From positions 6,911-38,951 of the forward strand of contig JAQVJY010000013.1 in NCBI GenBank assembly GCA_028694915.1: a stretch of DNA of 32,041 nucleotides, written 5' to 3'. This document shows positions 24,777 to 32,041 of this stretch, one piece after another; positions within the stretch are counted from its first letter, which is position 1; each line of letters starts with the position of its first letter. A model generated the notes under the pieces. It was given only the letters and a program-made list of their open reading frames with translations. It was not told the DNA's origin and ran no database searches. The position numbers and the translations under genes were made by a program. This stretch comes from Paludibacteraceae bacterium (GTDB lineage Bacteria; Bacteroidota; Bacteroidia; Bacteroidales; Paludibacteraceae).

Positions 24777-24792
24777 ATTTGACACAAATTTC

Positions 24793-25725
24793 ATGGAACA
24801 ATCTGAACTTATAGAAAAAATAAACCTGTTGCGCAAAGAAAAGAATGCGGTCATCATGGCACATTACTATCAAGAAGGTGCTATACAGGATATTGCTGAT
24901 ATGATTGGCGACAGTTTGGCTTTGGCTCAATGGGCTACCAAAACCACGGCCGACATTTTGGTGGTTTGCGGTGTTCATTTTATGGGCGAAACGGCCAAAA
25001 TTTTATCTCCTCACAAAAAAGTAATGGTTCCCGATATGAATGCAGGATGTTCGTTAGCCGATAGTTGTAAAGCGGAAGATTTTGAAGCATTCATAAAACA
25101 GCATCCCGACCATACGGTTATTTCGTACGTTAACACTACGGCTGCTGTAAAAGCTTTGACAGACGTTGTAGTAACATCTACTAATGCGCGCAAAATAGTA
25201 GACCAATTTCCACAAGATGCTAAACTTATTTTTGGTCCAGATCGGAATTTAGGCGATTACATCAATAAAATAAGCGGACGTAATATGGTGCTTTGGAATG
25301 GCGCTTGTCACGTACACGAACAATTTTCAGTAGAACAGCTCGTCTCATTAAAAAAGCAGTATCCTGAAGCTAAAGTGTTAGCACATCCTGAATGTAAAAA
25401 CGTGGTATTAATGCTCGCTGATTACATCGGTTCCACACAAGCCTTATTAAATTATGCCACCGAAAGTAACGATACCACTTTTTTGATTGCCACCGAAAGC
25501 GGCATTATTCATGAAATGCAAAAACGCAATCCTAGCAAAACATTTATTCCTATTCCACCTGTGGATAGCACGTGTGGATGTAATAATTGCCAATATATGC
25601 GTCTAAACACATTAGAAAAAATCTATGAGTGCTTAAAAAACGAAACACCCGAAATTTTAGTAAACGAAGCCATTCGAGTAAAAGCCGTAAAACCGATTTT
25701 AAAAATGCTTGAAATGAGTAAATGA
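24793..25725 (+). CDS. nadA: Quinolinate synthase A
   Basis: Condenses iminoaspartate and dihydroxyacetone phosphate to quinolinate in NAD synthesis. The protein of 310 residues has the three-fold NadA layout: MAHYYQ (22-27), GDSLALAQ, CGVHFMGETAKIL, NAGCSLADSC, SYVNTTAAVKALTDVVVTS, FGPDRNLGDYI, HPEC and ATESGIIHEM. The likely [4Fe-4S] ligands are Cys86, Cys172 (NGACHVH) and one of the cysteines in STCGCNNCQ (261-266). nadB and nadC are not in the window, so the pathway is split in this genome. It is monocistronic, with its own promoter and terminator, and has a structured 5' UTR. Confidence 0.95.
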   Translation: MEQSELIEKINLLRKEKNAVIMAHYYQEGAIQDIADMIGDSLALAQWATKTTADILVVCGVHFMGETAKILSPHKKVMVPDMNAGCSLADSCKAEDFEAFIKQHPDHTVISYVNTTAAVKALTDVVVTSTNARKIVDQFPQDAKLIFGPDRNLGDYINKISGRNMVLWNGACHVHEQFSVEQLVSLKKQYPEAKVLAHPECKNVVLMLADYIGSTQALLNYATESNDTTFLIATESGIIHEMQKRNPSKTFIPIPPVDSTCGCNNCQYMRLNTLEKIYECLKNETPEILVNEAIRVKAVKPILKMLEMSK

Positions 25726-25740
25726 TACAACCACATAGTG

Positions 25741-25784
25741 TCAATAAAAAAGGATGATTCAATTGAATCATCCTTTTTTATTGA
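25741..25784. terminator. Bidirectional intrinsic terminator
   Basis: Perfect 20-bp inverted repeat (25741-25760 with 25765-25784) around AATT, with A and T tracts on both sides of a GGATGATTC core. It lies between the convergent nadA and kdsD genes. Confidence 0.92.
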
Positions 25785-25802
25785 GTTTTCTTATAATAGC
25801 TA

Positions 25803-26771
25803 TCAATAATGCTTAGCAAAGCCATATACATGGTGAATATGCAAAATACCAATAATCGGGGCATCATCTACCTCTTTTTCGACAACGGCTAACGTGGTAA
25901 TTTTATAACGATCCATAATTTCCAAAGCATCATTCACCATCAGCGAAGCCTCAATGCGTTTAAAACTATGACTCATAAAATCAGCTGCCCTCAAATTTTG
26001 AAAATCCGTGTATTTTTGAGTCGCACGACGAATATCACCATCAGTTATAATGCCCGTAACTTTGCCCGCTTTATTACAAACCATGCTAATACCAAGTCGT
26101 TTTAAACTCACTTCGGCTATCACATCTTTAAATGAAGTGGATTCGCTGACCATTGGCACAATATCTGTCATACAATCACGCACCTGAGTCAACATACGGC
26201 GTCCCAATGCACCACCAGGATGATATAACGCAAAATTTTCAGGTTGAAAATTACGTTTTTCCATCAAACAAACGGTGAGCGCATCGCCCATAACTAAAGC
26301 CGCAGTAGTAGAAGTAGTAGGAGCTAAACCAATTTTACAAGCTTCGCGTTGCACACCGACATCTAATACATAATCGGCTTGTTTAGCTAAACTGGAGTTC
26401 ACGTCACCGGTGATAGCGACCAATGGACAAGTCAGTTTTTTAATTGTTTGTACCACATTTAAAATTTCTTCGGACTCACCACTATTCGAAATAGCAATAA
26501 CGACATCACCACGCGATACAATACCCAAATCGCCATGTAATGCCTCAGCTGCATTTATAAAAATGGCTTGTGTTCCAGTAGAAGCTAAGGAGGCTGCAAT
26601 TTTTTTACCAATGATACCTGTTTTACCAATACCCGTAATCACAACCTTGCCAGTATGCGCATAAATAAGTTCAACAACCAGATTAACTTCATCGCCAATA
26701 CGATTTGCAACCCGTTGAATTTCATTTATTTCAACTTGAAAAACTTCCTTACTACGTGCTACAAAATCCAT
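25803..26771 (-). CDS. kdsD: D-arabinose 5-phosphate isomerase (KpsF/GutQ family)
   Basis: Makes arabinose 5-phosphate from ribulose 5-phosphate, the first step of KDO synthesis. The 322-residue protein has an N-terminal SIS sugar isomerase domain (about 35-170: VVITGIGKTGIIGKKIAASLASTG, AEALHGDLG, ISNSGESEEIL) and two CBS domains (about 205-320: DCMTDIVPMV, GIITDGDIRRA, DFMSHSF, IGILHIHHVY). This is the full-length architecture of KdsD/KpsF. The gene starts 3 nt after the kdsA stop, so the two enzymes that make arabinose 5-phosphate and then KDO 8-phosphate are co-expressed. kdsC and kdsB are not present nearby. Confidence 0.92.
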   Translation of the reverse strand: MDFVARSKEVFQVEINEIQRVANRIGDEVNLVVELIYAHTGKVVITGIGKTGIIGKKIAASLASTGTQAIFINAAEALHGDLGIVSRGDVVIAISNSGESEEILNVVQTIKKLTCPLVAITGDVNSSLAKQADYVLDVGVQREACKIGLAPTTSTTAALVMGDALTVCLMEKRNFQPENFALYHPGGALGRRMLTQVRDCMTDIVPMVSESTSFKDVIAEVSLKRLGISMVCNKAGKVTGIITDGDIRRATQKYTDFQNLRAADFMSHSFKRIEASLMVNDALEIMDRYKITTLAVVEKEVDDAPIIGILHIHHVYGFAKHY

Positions 26772-26774
26772 AAT

Positions 26775-27620
26775 TTATAAATTTTTAGTGATAGCATCAA
26801 TGGCTTTAGCGCGCTCCAAAATTGGTTTAATGGTACTTAAACGCAACTGATTAGCCGCATCGGAAAATGCTTTATCGGGATCTGGATGTACTTCTGCAAA
26901 TATGGCATCAACACCAACAGCCAAAGCCGCATTGATTAAATAAGGAGCCATATCACGATTTCCACCTGTAGTTGAACCATTACCAGAAGGTTTTTGTACC
27001 GAGTGAGTGGCATCAAAAACCACAGGATAACCAAACGTGCGCATTTCCACCAAACCTGTCATATCGACCACCAAATTATTGTAACCAAACGAAGAACCAC
27101 GTTCACATAACATGACATTATGATTCCCCACCGATTCCATTTTTTGGATGACTTGTTTCATATCCCAAGGTGCCATAAATTGACCTTTCTTGACATTTAC
27201 AATCTTGCCTGTACGACCAGCTGCCAATAATAAATCGGTTTGGCGTGATAGAAACGCAGGAATTTGTAGTGCATCAACCACTTCGGCCACAGGAGCACAT
27301 TGCCAACTTTCATGAACATCTGTAATCAGTGGCAAATCGAGTTCAGTTTTTACTTTTTGCAAAATACGCAAACCTTCGTCCATACCAACACCGCGAGGAG
27401 AATCCAACGAGGTACGGTTGGCCTTATCAAAAGAGGATTTGAATATTAAATTGATACCTAAATCCAAACAAACTTGTTTTAGATTTTCGGCTACCTGCAT
27501 TATCATCCGTTCACTTTCGATGACGCAAGGACCCGCAATAAGCGTAAAAGGGCGTCCACTTCCGATGTCGAAACGATTAGAAACGGAAACAGAATTAACT
27601 GTTTGTGTGAGAAGCGTCAT
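26775..27620 (-). CDS. kdsA: 3-deoxy-8-phosphooctulonate (KDO 8-P) synthase
   Basis: Condenses phosphoenolpyruvate with arabinose 5-phosphate to KDO 8-phosphate for LPS. The 281-residue TIM barrel has GPCVIESER (30-38), FKSSFDKANRTS, LITDVHE, KKGQFMAPWDM, DATHSVQKPSG and AEVHPDPDKAFSD. The Cys in GPC, His in DATHS, Glu in AEVHP and the last Asp form the metal-ligand set of the metal-dependent class. The E. coli type, which needs no metal, has Asn in place of the Cys. It sits between a GH16-like gene (4-nt gap) and kdsD (3-nt gap) in a tight operon. Confidence 0.94.
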   Translation of the reverse strand: MTLLTQTVNSVSVSNRFDIGSGRPFTLIAGPCVIESERMIMQVAENLKQVCLDLGINLIFKSSFDKANRTSLDSPRGVGMDEGLRILQKVKTELDLPLITDVHESWQCAPVAEVVDALQIPAFLSRQTDLLLAAGRTGKIVNVKKGQFMAPWDMKQVIQKMESVGNHNVMLCERGSSFGYNNLVVDMTGLVEMRTFGYPVVFDATHSVQKPSGNGSTTGGNRDMAPYLINAALAVGVDAIFAEVHPDPDKAFSDAANQLRLSTIKPILERAKAIDAITKNL

Positions 27621-27624
27621 AATT

Positions 27625-28959
27625 TTAGTTTGCGCGATAAACCTCTACCCAATCAACTTGCATAGTGCCTTCGCCACCTTTTTGTTTGCTAGAAATAAAT
27701 GAATTTAACATAGGGAATAGAGGCTCTGCAGGAATGCCATCAGTGGTACGGAACACTTCCACATTATTGATATACCAAATGAGTTCTTTCGGTGTCCATT
27801 CTAATGAGTAGATATAATAATCACCAACATTTAATCCTGTAACTTTGGTAGATGTATATTTCTTTTCAAATTTGGTAGCCCAATGCGTGCCAACTTCAAT
27901 ACTTTTACCATCGCATACACAAACATTAACATGTGGTAACTGGTGAGTTCCGGTCAACCAAAATGCATGGGTTAAATCTTTTCCTGCAAAACGAATTTTA
28001 GCACGAAAAACACCACCTTGTTGACAAATAGCATTCGTTCCATGTAACACGTCGGAAGTATATTCAAATTGACGATTGACAAATCCACGCGTTTTATCCC
28101 AAGCTAACGCTAATTTACGTTCTTTACGTGTATGGATATTTAATTCGCCAGCATATACGCTCACATTATTACCATCATTATTAGCCTGTTTTTCATTAGT
28201 AAACGAGTGGTTTCCAACCAATTTATCACTCACATAATTAAAACCCCTTTCCCAATTAGACGCATTCAACGTGTTCCAATCAAACGCATCAGAAAACGCT
28301 AATGTGTATTGATGCATACGTGTAAACTTAAAGGCATCAGTCTTTTCGAAGAACTGAATATCTTCGTTTTCTGACAATTCCAAATAGCGTTTTTCTTCGA
28401 TAAATTCTGGCGTTTTTTCCCAACGTTTTGGATCTGCCCAGAAGTCATTTGCTTCTTTAAATTCAGGTGTTGACACTTTTTGACGTAATTCTTCAAAACC
28501 TTTGATAACATACGAATTGTGAAAACGCATATAATTTTTGTATTCTTTCGACCGCTCAAAGTTACGCAAGCGTTTTAACTCTGGCGATTTCTTAACTTCA
28601 CTCGATTTACCTAAAAGTTCATATTGCGGCGTAGCTTTAAAGGCTAAATAATCTTTTAACGCTTCACTTTTAAGCGTTTCATAGTACAATACGATATTTT
28701 TATCATTATTTAGGCGATTAAATTTCCGAGTATCGTGAAATTCCTTGGTGTCTTTATACTTGCGACTTGTCAAGGTTTTTTTCTTTTCCTTGAAATCTGC
28801 TGATTTTACACGGTGAAATAATTCGCGGTATTCTGCCAATTCTTTCGATTGTTCTACACTCACATAACGTTTGTACTCTGCTGATAATGCGGCATAATGT
28901 GCCTCCATTTTAGCAGTACTCTGCATGCGCCCAAAAATTCGTTGCCAAAAAAGATTCAT
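27625..28959 (-). CDS. GH16-fold protein with helical repeats, catalytic acids absent
   Basis: 444 residues in two parts. Residues 1-210 are charged and helical with loose repeats such as SPELKRLRNFERSKEYKNY and TPEFKEANDFW. Residues 217-444 resemble a concanavalin-like GH16 domain: YTLAFSDAFDW, a GGVFRAKIRF sheet, DLTHAFWLTGT, YYIYSLEWTPKELIWYINNVEVFRT, and the final MQVDWVEVYR. The GH16 active site (ExDxxE) should follow HAFWL but reads HVNVCVC (343-349), with no acidic residue. It is therefore probably a binding protein and not a glycosidase. No signal peptide is seen, which is unusual for GH16. Its position directly before kdsA and kdsD suggests a link with LPS or surface glycan assembly, unproven. 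Confidence 0.7.
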   Translation of the reverse strand: MNLFWQRIFGRMQSTAKMEAHYAALSAEYKRYVSVEQSKELAEYRELFHRVKSADFKEKKKTLTSRKYKDTKEFHDTRKFNRLNNDKNIVLYYETLKSEALKDYLAFKATPQYELLGKSSEVKKSPELKRLRNFERSKEYKNYMRFHNSYVIKGFEELRQKVSTPEFKEANDFWADPKRWEKTPEFIEEKRYLELSENEDIQFFEKTDAFKFTRMHQYTLAFSDAFDWNTLNASNWERGFNYVSDKLVGNHSFTNEKQANNDGNNVSVYAGELNIHTRKERKLALAWDKTRGFVNRQFEYTSDVLHGTNAICQQGGVFRAKIRFAGKDLTHAFWLTGTHQLPHVNVCVCDGKSIEVGTHWATKFEKKYTSTKVTGLNVGDYYIYSLEWTPKELIWYINNVEVFRTTDGIPAEPLFPMLNSFISSKQKGGEGTMQVDWVEVYRAN

Positions 28960-29028
28960 AATATTGATTTGAGTTTAAAGTTTTATCGTGCTAATCATTG
29001 ATATTCGTTCTAGTTCTTACATGAACTT

Positions 29029-29577
29029 TTACACATTTCCTGCGTGTTCTGTCAACCACGCAGTACATTCCTCAGCGGATTGACAAATGTGTAAACCTGC
29101 TTCACGAGCTTTATAACCTAAGCCTTCGGCTGTCATACGGTCGATTTGCTGCAATAAGCCAGCAAAATAATCGTCGGAATTGACCAAAATGGTTTGTTTA
29201 TCATGGTAACCTACCATGCCAGATGCTACTACATCGAACAATTCATCGAGTGTACCAAAACCGCCTGCTAAAACCACAAAAACATCGGCATATTCTTTCA
29301 TCAGTTCCTTGCGTTCACTCATTGTTTCTACTTGAAACGTTTGTGTTGGCAAGTCACTTTTTCGTCCTTTTTCCACAATTAAATCGGGCACCACGCCAAT
29401 AATTTCACCACCTAATTCGTGAGTTGCTTTAGCCACGGCATCCATCAATCCGCCAGTAGCACCGCCATATATCAGCGTGTGACCATTCTCTGCAATAAAC
29501 TGACCTATTAGACGCGCTTCTGATTTAAAAGCATCACTTACTTGAGAACTAGAAGCACAAAATACGCAGATATTCAT
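29029..29577 (-). CDS. LOG family protein (TIGR00730, nucleotide phosphoribohydrolase-like)
   Basis: 182-residue Rossmann-like cytoplasmic protein. It shows ICVFCASSS at the start, IYGGATGGLMDAVA (36-49), SERKELM (the family MxxRK element) and the signature AGGFGTLDE (104-112), where the family usually has PGGxGTxxE. Proteins of this family (LOG, YgdH/PpnN relatives) cleave nucleoside 5'-monophosphates to a base and ribose 5-phosphate. The Pro-to-Ala change in the signature is outside the catalytic Glu. The gene has its own promoter and may be co-transcribed with the GH16-like gene 69 nt downstream. Confidence 0.85.
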   Translation of the reverse strand: MNICVFCASSSQVSDAFKSEARLIGQFIAENGHTLIYGGATGGLMDAVAKATHELGGEIIGVVPDLIVEKGRKSDLPTQTFQVETMSERKELMKEYADVFVVLAGGFGTLDELFDVVASGMVGYHDKQTILVNSDDYFAGLLQQIDRMTAEGLGYKAREAGLHICQSAEECTAWLTEHAGNV

Positions 29578-29632
29578 GAGATAATTGTAAAAAAAGATAA
29601 ATAGAAACAGATAAAGTCACCATTAGAACGCA

Positions 29633-29663
29633 CAAATGTACACAATTGTATGCAAATTTCAAA
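29633..29663 (-). promoter_or_regulatory. Promoter of the LOG gene, perhaps of the kds operon
   Basis: On the minus strand: TTTG (29663-29660), a 19-nt spacer, then TACATTTG (29640-29633). The start codon of the LOG gene is at 29577, giving a 5' UTR near 50 nt. No further promoter was seen before the GH16-like gene. Confidence 0.65.
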
Positions 29664-29682
29664 AAAAAGCGTTAAAAACTGC

Positions 29683-31143
29683 TTAAATTTCGCCTGACAA
29701 GATTTTTGCATGCATGGCTGCGGCCGCTTTTCGACCATCACCCATGGCTAAAATAACAGTTGCTCCACCACGCACTATATCGCCACCAGCGAAAATGGTA
29801 GGGATGGAACTTTGCATATTTTCGTCGGACACTAAAATCGTTCCTTTTGAAGAAACTTCAAGTCCATCGACCGAACTTGGCACCAATGGATTAGGAGAAA
29901 CGCCTACACTCACAATCACTTCATCCACATCAATCCACTCTTGTGCGCCTTTAATTTCTACGGGTTTACGACGACCAGAAGCATCTGGTTCACCGAGTTC
30001 CATTTTTTGGAGTAACATAGCCGTTACACGTCCTTTTTCATCGCCACGGTATTCCACTGGATTATGCAACGTTAAAAAGTCAATGCCTTCTTCTTTGGCG
30101 TGTTTTACCTCTTCGAGGCGAGCGGGCATTTCTTCTTCCGATCGACGATAGACAATCATAGCACGTTCAGCACCAAGTCGGCGGGCTGTACGCACCGAAT
30201 CCATAGCCGTATTACCGCCACCAATTACCGCCACATGTTTTCCTTTCAAGACAGGCGTATCGGTATCATCGCTAGCCGCGCCCATTAAGTTTACACGCGT
30301 TAAATATTCGTTGGACGACATCACGCCAATCAAATTTTCGCCCTTAATATTCATAAAGTTAGGAAGTCCTGCTCCACTTGCTACAAACATAGCTCGGAAG
30401 CCGTCTTCCTTTAAATCGTCGAAACTAATGGTTTTACCCACAATGCAATTTTTGATAAACTTAACACCCATTTTGGCTAAATTCTCAATTTCCACATCCA
30501 CAATATGATTTGGCAAACGAAATTCAGGAATACCATATTTCAGAACGCCACCAATTTCGTGCAATGCTTCAAAAACTGTCACATCATAACCCAGTTTAGC
30601 CATATCACCAGCAAACGACAAGCCCGCAGGTCCTGAACCAACAGCCGCTATTTTAATACCATTTGGTTGTGCTATTTCTGGCACACTCATTTGTCCACTT
30701 TCGCGTTCGTAATCGGCAGCAAAACGCTCCAAATGCCCAATAGCCACAGCTGGCTTATTCATTTTTAAGTGAATACATCTCGCCTCACACTGTTTTTCCT
30801 GTGGACAAACACGTCCACACACAGCAGGCAAAGCCGATGTTTCTTTCAAGGTTTTGGCAGCTTCGAGCACCTCGCCAAGCTCAATATGTTTAATAAATTG
30901 CGGAATATTGATAGATACAGGACAACCTGTAACACATTGTGGATTAGCACAATCCAAACAGCGTTTAGCTTCTTGCATCGCCTGTTGTAAGGTCAATCCT
31001 TGATTCACTTCTTCACTATTATGACAACGATATTCGCCCGATAACTCGTTCATATGAACGCACTCGATAGCGGTACGTTCTTTCGGATTCATCGATTTGC
31101 GCAACGTTTCGCGCCAAGCTTCATTTCTTCCTTTTTCTTCCAT
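29683..31143 (-). CDS. nfnB: NfnB: NADPH-binding subunit of electron-bifurcating transhydrogenase (GltA-like)
   Basis: 486 residues, annotated in many genomes as homotetrameric glutamate synthase small subunit. Two [4Fe-4S] sites lie in the N-terminal domain: CLDCANPQCVTGCP and CGRVCPQEKQCEARC. An FAD site (VGSGPAGLSFAGDMAKLGYDVTVFEA region) and an NADPH site (HVAVIGGGNTAMDSVRTARRLGAE region) follow, then the closing FAD motif IFAGGDIVRGGATVILAMGDG. Because the gene next to it encodes the NfnA-type flavoprotein and no large glutamate synthase subunit is near, NfnAB (reduced ferredoxin plus NADH with two NADP+) is the best reading. The ATG at 31143 was chosen over TTG 31149. Confidence 0.88.
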   Translation of the reverse strand: MEEKGRNEAWRETLRKSMNPKERTAIECVHMNELSGEYRCHNSEEVNQGLTLQQAMQEAKRCLDCANPQCVTGCPVSINIPQFIKHIELGEVLEAAKTLKETSALPAVCGRVCPQEKQCEARCIHLKMNKPAVAIGHLERFAADYERESGQMSVPEIAQPNGIKIAAVGSGPAGLSFAGDMAKLGYDVTVFEALHEIGGVLKYGIPEFRLPNHIVDVEIENLAKMGVKFIKNCIVGKTISFDDLKEDGFRAMFVASGAGLPNFMNIKGENLIGVMSSNEYLTRVNLMGAASDDTDTPVLKGKHVAVIGGGNTAMDSVRTARRLGAERAMIVYRRSEEEMPARLEEVKHAKEEGIDFLTLHNPVEYRGDEKGRVTAMLLQKMELGEPDASGRRKPVEIKGAQEWIDVDEVIVSVGVSPNPLVPSSVDGLEVSSKGTILVSDENMQSSIPTIFAGGDIVRGGATVILAMGDGRKAAAAMHAKILSGEI

Positions 31144-31159
31144 TTTCAATTAACTATTT

Positions 31160-31966
31160 CTATTTTTTAGCTACTTGTTCCTCATCACGATAAGCACCTA
31201 ACCGCATAATCATCTCGTCGAAATCAACTTGATGTGCATCGAATTCTGGTCCATCCACACACACAAATTTTGTTTGTCCGCCCACTGAAATACGACAAGC
31301 GCCACACATACCTGTGCCATCAACCATAATGGTATTAAGCGACGCCACAGTTGGCACTTCATATTTTTTGGTTAATTGCGACACAAATTTCATCATCACG
31401 GCAGGACCAATAGTTACGCACAAATCAACCTTTTCGCGGTTAATAACCGATTCGACACCCGTTGTTACCAAGCCTTGTCTGCCATAAGAACCATCATCCG
31501 TCATCACAATCACTTCGTCAGAAAAAGCACGCATCTGTTCTTCTAAAATCACCAACTCTTTAGTACGAGCGGCCAATACGGTAATTACACGATTGCCAGC
31601 TTTTTTCAAAGCCGTAACAATCGGCAATAACGGAGCCACACCAACGCCACCACCAGCACACACTACCGTTCCGAAATTTTCAATATGGGTAGCTTTTCCA
31701 AGTGGTCCGACTAAATCGGTCACTTCATCGCCAATATTTAAAGAACATAATTTAGTAGAAGAAACACCCATTTTTTGAACGACCAAAGTAATGGTTCCTT
31801 TTTCTAAATTCGAATCGGCAATAGTCAAGGGAATACGTTCTCCTTTTTCGCCCACTTTTACAATCACGAAATGACCTGCTCTGCGCGATTTAGCGATAAG
31901 CGGCGCCTCTATTTCAAGACGTACCACATTGGGAGAAAAGTAAGATTTATCTACAATTTTACTCAT
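31160..31966 (-). CDS. nfnA: NfnA: FAD/NAD-binding, [2Fe-2S] subunit of electron-bifurcating transhydrogenase
   Basis: 268 residues of the ferredoxin reductase superfamily (PyrK/sulfide dehydrogenase-like). The N-terminal beta-barrel binds FAD (RRAGHFVIVKVGEKGERIPLTI), the middle part binds NAD (VVCAGGGVGVAPLLPI), and a C-terminal cluster segment reads DGTGMCGACRI with a further Cys 11 residues on (KFVCVDGPEFD). The spacing is D-x4-C-x2-C-x11-C. PyrK has Cys at the first position. In NfnA the [2Fe-2S] cluster is reported to use this Asp. The ATG at 31966 is used; TTG 31975 is also open. nfnB follows after 16 nt. A TACCTTTG box on the minus strand at 32004-32011 is a probable -7 element. Confidence 0.88.
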   Translation of the reverse strand: MSKIVDKSYFSPNVVRLEIEAPLIAKSRRAGHFVIVKVGEKGERIPLTIADSNLEKGTITLVVQKMGVSSTKLCSLNIGDEVTDLVGPLGKATHIENFGTVVCAGGGVGVAPLLPIVTALKKAGNRVITVLAARTKELVILEEQMRAFSDEVIVMTDDGSYGRQGLVTTGVESVINREKVDLCVTIGPAVMMKFVSQLTKKYEVPTVASLNTIMVDGTGMCGACRISVGGQTKFVCVDGPEFDAHQVDFDEMIMRLGAYRDEEQVAKK

Positions 31967-32003
31967 AGTTAGCAACTAAAATTTAAACTTCTAAATGAAG
32001 GCT

Positions 32004-32011
32004 CAAAGGTA
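32004..32011 (-). promoter_or_regulatory. Probable -7 element of the nfnAB operon
   Basis: TACCTTTG on the minus strand, 37 nt before the nfnA ATG. The -33 region near 32032-32035 reads GGGG or GGGA and does not match TTTG, so only the -7 box is supported. Confidence 0.45.
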
Positions 32012-32041
32012 CAAAAAAAGAGAAGAAAAATCCCCATTTTT

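Noticed and set aside
29683..31143. Glutamate synthase small subunit (GltD)
   Set aside because: The sequence alone would allow it, but there is no large-subunit gene and the adjacent gene is of NfnA type, so NfnB is preferred.
1..32041. CRISPR array, prophage, integron or toxin-antitoxin module
   Set aside because: No regularly spaced repeats, phage genes, integrase or small toxin/antitoxin pair were found on either strand.

Overview
The window looks like chromosome from an anaerobic member of the Bacteroidales (Bacteroidota). The evidence is AT-rich DNA, promoters of the Bacteroidota type (TTTG or TTG, 19-20 nt, then TAnnTTTG), a TonB-dependent receptor, families largely confined to this phylum (DUF4831, DUF5063, the GldA-type ATPase), a DAHP synthase with a C-terminal chorismate mutase, KDO synthesis genes, and anaerobe markers (rubrerythrin, NfnAB). 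No genus is claimed. No prophage, insertion sequence or CRISPR array was seen.

Layout. Positions 1-167 hold the start of a GldA-like ABC ATPase gene (minus). Positions 269-4554 are a phenylalanine/tyrosine unit on the plus strand: promoter, tRNA-Gln, a 21-codon leader peptide rich in Phe and Tyr, a two-state attenuator, then pheA, an aminotransferase, DAHP synthase-chorismate mutase, tyrA and a terminator. Positions 4571-5885 hold two membrane protein genes (minus). Positions 5886-6535 contain no ordinary gene but two 76-bp copies, 75/76 identical, of a promoter-driven short transcript (10-codon ORF followed directly by a hairpin). Positions 6536-10224 (minus) hold a DUF2147 protein and the cluster zupT, DUF5063, RNase D-like exonuclease, RlmI-like methyltransferase. 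Positions 10341-11702 (plus) hold an ECF sigma factor, a one-TM protein and a Spy-like periplasmic protein. Then come tRNA-Cys, a 5'-nucleotidase split into two lipoprotein genes, rubrerythrin (minus), a UvrD/PcrA helicase and a TonB-dependent receptor. Positions 19091-24600 (minus) hold DUF4831, uvrA, a rhomboid protease and a Wzz-like protein. nadA follows on the plus strand with a structured 5' UTR. Positions 25803-29577 (minus) hold a LOG-family protein, a GH16-fold protein without the catalytic acids, kdsA and kdsD. Positions 29683-31966 hold nfnB and nfnA (minus).

How the genes work together. The Phe/Tyr unit encodes the entry enzyme of the shikimate pathway and the branch enzymes to both amino acids. 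It appears to be controlled by translation of a leader peptide that senses supply of Phe and Tyr. The only good promoter visible for it is that of tRNA-Gln, so the attenuator hairpin would also terminate the tRNA transcript. kdsA and kdsD supply KDO for LPS. NfnAB would balance ferredoxin, NADH and NADPH. UvrA and the helicase serve DNA repair.

The two strongest novelty candidates are the tRNA-Gln/leader-peptide attenuator (328-556) and the duplicated micro-ORF/hairpin RNA (5944-6054 and 6386-6495).
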